Translations under genes and position numbers: made by a program
In this document: in pieces, positions 62,000-64,000 of the stretch
How positions within the stretch are numbered: the first letter of the stretch is position 1
Layout: the number at the start of each line of letters is the position of its first letter
Assembly: GCA_029783825.1 (NCBI GenBank)
Contig: JAREIK010018581.1
Span: forward strand, 236,001-300,000
Length of the DNA: 64,000 nt
Origin: Sapria himalayana
Taxonomy: Eukaryota; Streptophyta; Magnoliopsida; Malpighiales; Rafflesiaceae
Reading direction: 5' to 3'
Notes under the pieces: generated by a model
Seen by the model: the letters and a program-made list of their open reading frames with translations, nothing else
What the model was told of the DNA's origin: nothing
Database searches by the model: none

Positions 62000-62999
62000 A
62001 ATATTAAATATGTTGTTATATACACTCTACTCACCACAAACACCAACACCCATTTTGTGATTAGCATCGAAAATCACAAGACTGTCGAGTGGAAAAAAAC
62101 TTAGAATACAAGTCGGCATACTTACTGTGCACCTTCAAAATCCACACAATAAGAATACATTATATCACACATGCATGAAGTATGTATACGAATCAGTTTA
62201 TATAAGCAATACAAGCATACCATGATGATTAATGAAGAAAAATTTCGAAATAAAAAATAACAAAATCAAGACACACACTCTTGCATTAAGATAATCGATG
62301 AAGAATTAGGGTAGAAAATGTACTTCAAATCAATAAGAAATTCTCGCTTATTCTTTGATTAGGTTTTGATGCATCAGTGTCGAGAGATAGAGGTGGACTA
62401 CGAAGGACTTAGGCGCTTGTTAGAGTTGTCTCTCGAGTCTCAACAACAAGTGACTAAAATTACCAAAATATTAAAATTTTTCATTATAAAAATATTAAAT
62501 AAACAATAAATATATAAAATACATAAAGACTCATTTTTTTTATTTATTATTAAAATATTTTCAACAAAATTCATGTGTGTGTAGCAAGGTACACATGAAA
62601 AACAAACACCTTACAATTTTTTATAATAAAATTAATTAAACAATAAATATATAAACTATTTCAAAAAATATATGTTTAGCCTTATAACAAAAAAATCAAA
62701 TAGCAACAAAATTTACTAACTTCATATAATAAGACATACATAAAAAGATGATTTATCTTCTAGCCACTCTCCTAAGAGTTATAAAATACTCTTTATGTTA
62801 AAAATTATATAAATATATATATTTTATGGTTATAAATTTTAAGAATTCATATTAATTTTTATGAAGATAAGATGAAATAATTTTAAAATCATAAAATTTC
62901 ATATTATTTGATGTCATTTATAATTTTTAAAATTCTAAAAATTACTTAAAGTGAGAGATAATTAAAAAAACTGTACTTATTATTTTAATAAAGACTAAA
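62000..62999. other. AT-rich sequence, possibly the interior of the CACTA element
   Basis: A less AT-rich patch at 62030-62460 (tgtcgagagatagaggtgg, ctctcgagtctc) is not recognised. No gene seen. Confidence 0.4.
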
Positions 63000-64000
63000 T
63001 ATTAAAGCTAATAGTAAAAATATTACTCAATTTTTTAATTCTTATAAATTTTAGTAGGGGCAAACATCTATGTAGTTATATTTAAATATTAATTTATTTT
63101 CTTTTAAATTTAATGAAATAATTTTAATTTTTATTATAATTCAAGATTTTCAAATTTTGTATTAATTTTTTTTAAAAAAATTCTTATAATCATAAAATTT
63201 TTTGTATACTTATAATAATATTAATATTTACTAGTTTATTCATCAATTCAGATATTTTTGAAAATAGTTTATATTTAATCATACAATGAATTATTTTACC
63301 TTTATATTATTAGAAATTTTAATGTATGTTCATTTAATTTTTAAAATATCTTTAAAATTTATTATAATTATAGAATTAATTATTTAATATTAGTTTATTA
63401 CAAATTTTTAAGTTTCTTGATTAAAAATTTTAGGAAAATTTTTTTTATAATTTTTTTAAAAATTTATATTCATAAAAATAGTTATTTTAGTCCATATTAT
63501 ATAATTTTTTTTGTATTTTTATATTTTTTTAATTATTTATTTATAATATCATTTTTTTATTATTTTACGAGGAGAATATGTCTTTCAAAGATCGCTTATC
63601 TATAGACCATAACATACATTTAATAAACAAAATTAAATAAAATATTAAAACAAATAATAAATTAAAAAAATTAAATAATTAAAGATTGGCTAGGGAAATT
63701 CCATCGCTAAATCCGTTACTAAATTCGTCTCTAAATCCGTCGCTATATTCTAGATATAATTAGTTAGGGAAGTTCCATCGCTATATTCTAGATTTTATTT
63801 GCTTGAGAAATTACGCCGCTAAATCCGTCACTAAATTCCCCACTTTTCTTTACGCAGAACTTACATTATTATTCTGTCTCTAATCCATCGCTAATACGTT
63901 GCAAATTTTTATTTAAATGTAAAATCAGAAATCCCTTGTAATTCCCTAGCTAATCCATCACAATTTAACTAGGAATTGATCCCTAGCTAATTTCCCTAGC
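63000..64000 (-). mobile_element. CACTA (En/Spm) subterminal region, cut by the window edge
   Basis: 63690-64000 is filled with ctagggaaatt / aatccgtcgcta / ccctagctaat units in both orientations, the subterminal repeat pattern of plant CACTA elements. 63400-63660 aligns with 43960-44200, and the order matches the fragment that ends in CACTACAAGAAAT at 44654. The terminus itself should lie just beyond 64000. The left limit is approximate. Confidence 0.75.

Overview
The window is nuclear DNA of a flowering plant. The evidence is three intact plant genes with short GT-AG introns (class III peroxidase, TTG1-type WD40 regulator, TOC75-type chloroplast import channel). They sit in very AT-rich sequence filled with decayed plant transposons: Ty1/copia, LINE, hAT, pogo, CACTA, Tourist/Harbinger-type and Mutator-like elements. 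I cannot name the species. TTG1 and TOC75 are close to dicot sequences, but that alone is not decisive.

Layout. 1-905: remnant of a LINE ORF1 (minus). 4560-5470: MITE with TAA target duplications. 5996-7160: secretory peroxidase, three exons, plus. 8.6-18.6 kb: a poorly classified dispersed repeat family with a tandem duplication, a broken pogo-like transposon (10251-12358) and three GC-rich hAT elements, one nested in another. 22874-23218: second MITE, directly upstream of TTG1 (23461-24477, plus, intronless). 24.5-26.3 kb: microsatellites. 27.2-33.3 kb: a nest in which one copia element split another inside its integrase, and the inner element's 3' LTR then took up about 1 kb of organelle-like DNA. 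35157-35547: third MITE. 35984-38937: TOC75 (minus, six exons, 822 aa). 39.5-48.2 kb: a degenerate copia element with both LTRs, carrying a CACTA end inside its integrase. 48.2-54.0 kb: a second copia element on the minus strand, interrupted by about 2 kb of the dispersed repeat. 54-64 kb: gene-free AT-rich sequence with a hAT-like MITE, a Mutator-like long-TIR element, microsatellites and a second CACTA end running off the window.

The three genes are unrelated in function (cell wall or apoplast redox enzyme, nuclear regulatory scaffold, chloroplast outer-envelope protein) and show no sign of cooperating. I found no clearly new biological system. The most useful observations are a 41-codon upstream ORF with an 11-bp dyad before TTG1, an empty-site proof of a hAT insertion, reading frames that can be followed across nested insertions, and an unclassified repeat family of about 2 kb or more. 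All coordinates come from reading the sequence by eye; boundaries of old repeats are approximate. No tRNA, rRNA or CRISPR was seen.
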